Below, one piece after another: positions 61,515 through 64,000 of a stretch of 64,000 bases of DNA. The notes below the pieces were generated by a model that was given only the letters and a program-made list of their open reading frames with translations, ran no database searches and was not told the DNA's origin. This stretch comes from Tritrichomonas musculus (taxonomy: Eukaryota; Parabasalia; Tritrichomonadida; Tritrichomonadidae). The stretch is taken from positions 868,001 through 932,000 of the forward strand of contig JAPFFF010000021.1 in the NCBI GenBank assembly GCA_039105265.1. Direction: 5' to 3'. A program made the position numbers and the translations under genes. How positions within the stretch are numbered: position 1 is the first letter of the stretch; the number at the start of each line of letters is the position of its first letter.

Positions 61515-61753
61515 ATAAAAATTATTTATTCATATATTTCAATATATATTGAAAAAATTCAATTATACTCACAAAAATATATTTTGATGTTATTTTAGTT
61601 AAAATCGTAATCAATATATCTGGTAAATATCAAATAACAAAAAAAAATGAAATACTTATCAATTATAAAATTTTGGCTGATCAAATTCAATTCAATTTTT
61701 TTTCTCTTAAGACCTTGGTCGAATTTTAAAAATCATCTTTATTACTTTACGCA

Positions 61754-64000
61754 ATGTCGAATCTTGAAGAACTCTATTCTAGAATAGCTTTGGGTCAAAA
61801 TATGGATGAAATAACACAACAAATTCTTAGTATTTATGACAATCCTCAATCGATTTTTGAAGTTTTACGCATAATTTCAGAACAAGATAACCAGTTAATT
61901 CGAAATCAAGCTGCTGTTCAATTAAGACTTGCGCTTGGCAAAAACTGGTCCAAAATTTGCCAAGATCCTGTAGTAGAGCAAATTAAAGCAGCAATCTTGG
62001 AAGTTTTAAAAAAAGAACCATCAATATTACTTCGTGAATCAATAATTCATTCAATGTCACTAATTATTGAATCAAAAATTCAATGGCCTGAGCTTTCTCA
62101 ATATACACAAGATTTATTGCAATCTAGCGAGCCTATACAAATTGAAACAGCTCTAAAAATATTGTTTGTTTGGATTCCATCTTTTCCAAAGGAAGAATTT
62201 TTGTTGATGGCTCCTTTCATTGGTCAAAATATTATTAGCGCACTCTCAACAGATTCTGTAGATATTCAAATTGATGGATTTAATCTTCTCGCGCAATCGA
62301 TTTCTTTCTTTGATTCTCAACTTGTTTCTCCTTTTTCAGATGCTTTAAATCGTATATTTGAGGTTTTTCATCAAATGATGATTCAACAAAATGATAACGC
62401 ATTTAAAATCAGCCGAATTATTGAACATATAATTGAATCTAATAACAATTCTATTAATATTAATCAACTAATAAGTATATTTCTCCAATTGGCGCAAGAT
62501 GGGAACATATCTCCAAATTATTATTTTACTATATTTTGTCCTTTATCAACCCTTGCCGAAAAATGCTCTTTGGACCAATTGAAACCATTTGCAGGTGATA
62601 TTATGAAGTCAACAATTTTATGCATATCAAAATCCCTCAATGATGAGTGCTTCTCTGAAGATTCATTAGGATTGTACATTTCATATTTAATTGATAGTTT
62701 AATTGAGTGCATGAACAATGAAAAATTATTTAATGTTGCTCTTAGTTTACTTCCCGACAATTCAATAAATGAAGCTTATGCTGCTGCTATCGTTTTTAAT
62801 CGTTTCCTTGAATTTTCAGATTCTATTGCAATCAAATATTCAGTAGAATTAGCAAATCGTTTATTGAAATACGCCAACTCAAATTGTTCTCACGTTGTGT
62901 TTGAAGCGTCATTAATTGCTTTATCCAAATTGATTTCCGATGCCGATAACAAAATGTCAGCTTTCGTTGATCCAATCATTAAATGCTGCTTAGAAGCTTT
63001 TGAAACACATCATGAACAATTAATAATCAATGCTCTTCAGACCTTAACAAATGCTATTGATAATATTGAATTTGATTCAAGCTATTTAGAAATTCTAATT
63101 CCAAAGATAACATCATTAGCTGCCTCTAATAACATTACAATAACGGAATACGCAATCCCAGTTTTTTCAGCATTGACTGTAAAATGTGAAAATGACATAA
63201 TTCCTTATATTCCATCTTTTCTCCCTCTAATTGTTCATGCAGCCCAAATCAATGAAAAGAATGATCCAATTCTTAAAGGAGAGGCACTTGAAACATTAGC
63301 TCAAATAATTTCTGTAGCTCCTGCCGAGTCATCCTCTATCATCGAACCATCAATGCAACTTTTCATGGAGTGCACCAAAACAGAAGATACAACTATTATC
63401 GCTAGTCTTCTAAAATCCTTTTCATTCCTTGTTTCAGCTAAGTTTAACGGCATTGAATCAATTCTCCCTACAATCATTCAATTTTCCATTTCTCAACTCG
63501 ATCTTGGCAAAACGCTAAACGTTATTACTGATGAAAATTTCAATCCATATGAAGAAGAAAATACGGGAACTAATATTGATATTTATGAGTCTATTATGAA
63601 TGCATTATCTGTTATAAATAGTGCTGCTAAAAGTGCGACCGAATATCTTGCCCCATATATAAAAGAAGTTACAGAATCAGTTCTGAGTTACACGAATTTA
63701 CCAGATTCTCAAATTTCTCGTCATTCTATATCATACCTTGCTACTCTCATCGTTACTTATCATCTTACTCCAAATGAATATATATATCAATTGATTTCTG
63801 AGCCTTATGATTTATTCCAAGACTATGATGAAGGAAATGTTGCTGAGATGTTTTTATTCTGTAAAACAATTCTCGAAAACGACTGTCCAGTTGATCCAAA
63901 GTTTTTAGAATTGTTTTATCAATATTCATTAAAAGCAATTGAGCACAAACTTCCGGCATTAAAATCATATCAACGTGATAATAATAAATATAATGAATTC
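61754..64000 (+). CDS. Importin-beta family karyopherin (importin-4/Kap123-like), partial
   Basis: An open frame from the ATG at 61754 runs without a stop to the window end (749 residues, incomplete; the family is usually about 1000-1100). The N-terminus MSNLEELYSRIALGQNMDEI, then DNPQSIFEVLRIISEQDNQL and IRNQAAVQLRLALGKNWSKI, is the importin-beta N-terminal (RanGTP-binding) pattern. It is followed by repeated HEAT-like helical pairs (for example PIIKCCLEAFETHHEQLIIN, LKGEALETLAQIISVAP). Acidic stretches near 600 (NPYEEENTG) match the acidic loop of importin-4/5-type receptors. It should carry proteins such as ribosomal proteins or histones into the nucleus. A TCATCT phrase about 20 bases upstream is a near-Inr. 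The 3' end lies outside. Confidence 0.8.
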   Translation, partial: MSNLEELYSRIALGQNMDEITQQILSIYDNPQSIFEVLRIISEQDNQLIRNQAAVQLRLALGKNWSKICQDPVVEQIKAAILEVLKKEPSILLRESIIHSMSLIIESKIQWPELSQYTQDLLQSSEPIQIETALKILFVWIPSFPKEEFLLMAPFIGQNIISALSTDSVDIQIDGFNLLAQSISFFDSQLVSPFSDALNRIFEVFHQMMIQQNDNAFKISRIIEHIIESNNNSININQLISIFLQLAQDGNISPNYYFTIFCPLSTLAEKCSLDQLKPFAGDIMKSTILCISKSLNDECFSEDSLGLYISYLIDSLIECMNNEKLFNVALSLLPDNSINEAYAAAIVFNRFLEFSDSIAIKYSVELANRLLKYANSNCSHVVFEASLIALSKLISDADNKMSAFVDPIIKCCLEAFETHHEQLIINALQTLTNAIDNIEFDSSYLEILIPKITSLAASNNITITEYAIPVFSALTVKCENDIIPYIPSFLPLIVHAAQINEKNDPILKGEALETLAQIISVAPAESSSIIEPSMQLFMECTKTEDTTIIASLLKSFSFLVSAKFNGIESILPTIIQFSISQLDLGKTLNVITDENFNPYEEENTGTNIDIYESIMNALSVINSAAKSATEYLAPYIKEVTESVLSYTNLPDSQISRHSISYLATLIVTYHLTPNEYIYQLISEPYDLFQDYDEGNVAEMFLFCKTILENDCPVDPKFLELFYQYSLKAIEHKLPALKSYQRDNNKYNEF

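Noticed and set aside
1-64000. CRISPR arrays, rRNA genes or bacterial operons
   Set aside because: No regularly spaced short repeats, no rRNA-like conserved blocks, and no Shine-Dalgarno or operon structure. The gene content is eukaryotic.

Overview
The window looks like nuclear DNA from a parabasalid (trichomonad) protist, most likely Tritrichomonas or a close relative. The grounds are: very AT-rich spacers; apparently intron-poor genes packed on both strands; stop codons that often overlap TAAA; trichomonad-type initiator (Inr) motifs TCA-Py-T/A within about 20 bases of several ATGs; and two genes for [FeFe]-hydrogenase fused to a flavodoxin/FAD/NAD(P) reductase, an architecture known from trichomonads. 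The species call is inference; no database was searched.

Layout. 0-2.8 kb: the 5' end of a gene running off the left edge, then decayed coding sequence. 2.8-7.8 kb: a large surface protein with five tandem repeats of about 255 residues. 9.2-11.2 kb: a membrane-anchored GH13 alpha-amylase crossed by one in-frame TAA. 11.8-13.2 kb: a UDP-glucose-dehydrogenase-like gene lacking the catalytic Cys and Asn. 13.5-15.2 kb: a divergent pair, a small unknown gene and a coiled-coil gene. 15.8-17.1 kb: a YeeE/YedE-type (TsuA-like) transporter of bacterial style. 17.2-18.4 kb: a secreted saposin-like protein.

21.05-31.8 kb is the most striking block. Two hydrogenase-reductase genes face each other as an inverted repeat. 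They are almost identical over the coding sequence, but both flanks and one internal linker are unrelated. Both have a sharply GC-rich core. The 3.2-kb spacer holds two adjoining hairpins and a GC-rich, decayed coding fossil.

32-40 kb: a small Mutator-like element with a perfect 9-bp target duplication, tRNA-Pro(CGG), a long coiled-coil protein and a second, bacterial-style GH13 enzyme. 40.7-45.6 kb: an accessory cluster with a Ulp1-type cysteine protease joined to a tyrosine recombinase, plus small unknown genes, one with a candidate 29-nt intron. 48-54 kb: peptidyl-tRNA hydrolase 2, a small unknown gene, a 242-bp mariner-type MITE, a second Mutator-like copy carrying a nested Tc1/mariner insertion, and a TKL-type kinase with a discoidin-like tail. 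54.4-64 kb: a MAST/Rim15-type AGC kinase, a large helical protein, and a HEAT-repeat importin that runs off the right edge.

These are mostly independent housekeeping and accessory genes; I see no operon-like pathway. The two amylases fit glucan use, the hydrogenases fit anaerobic redox metabolism, and the surface and saposin-like proteins fit contact with hosts or prey.
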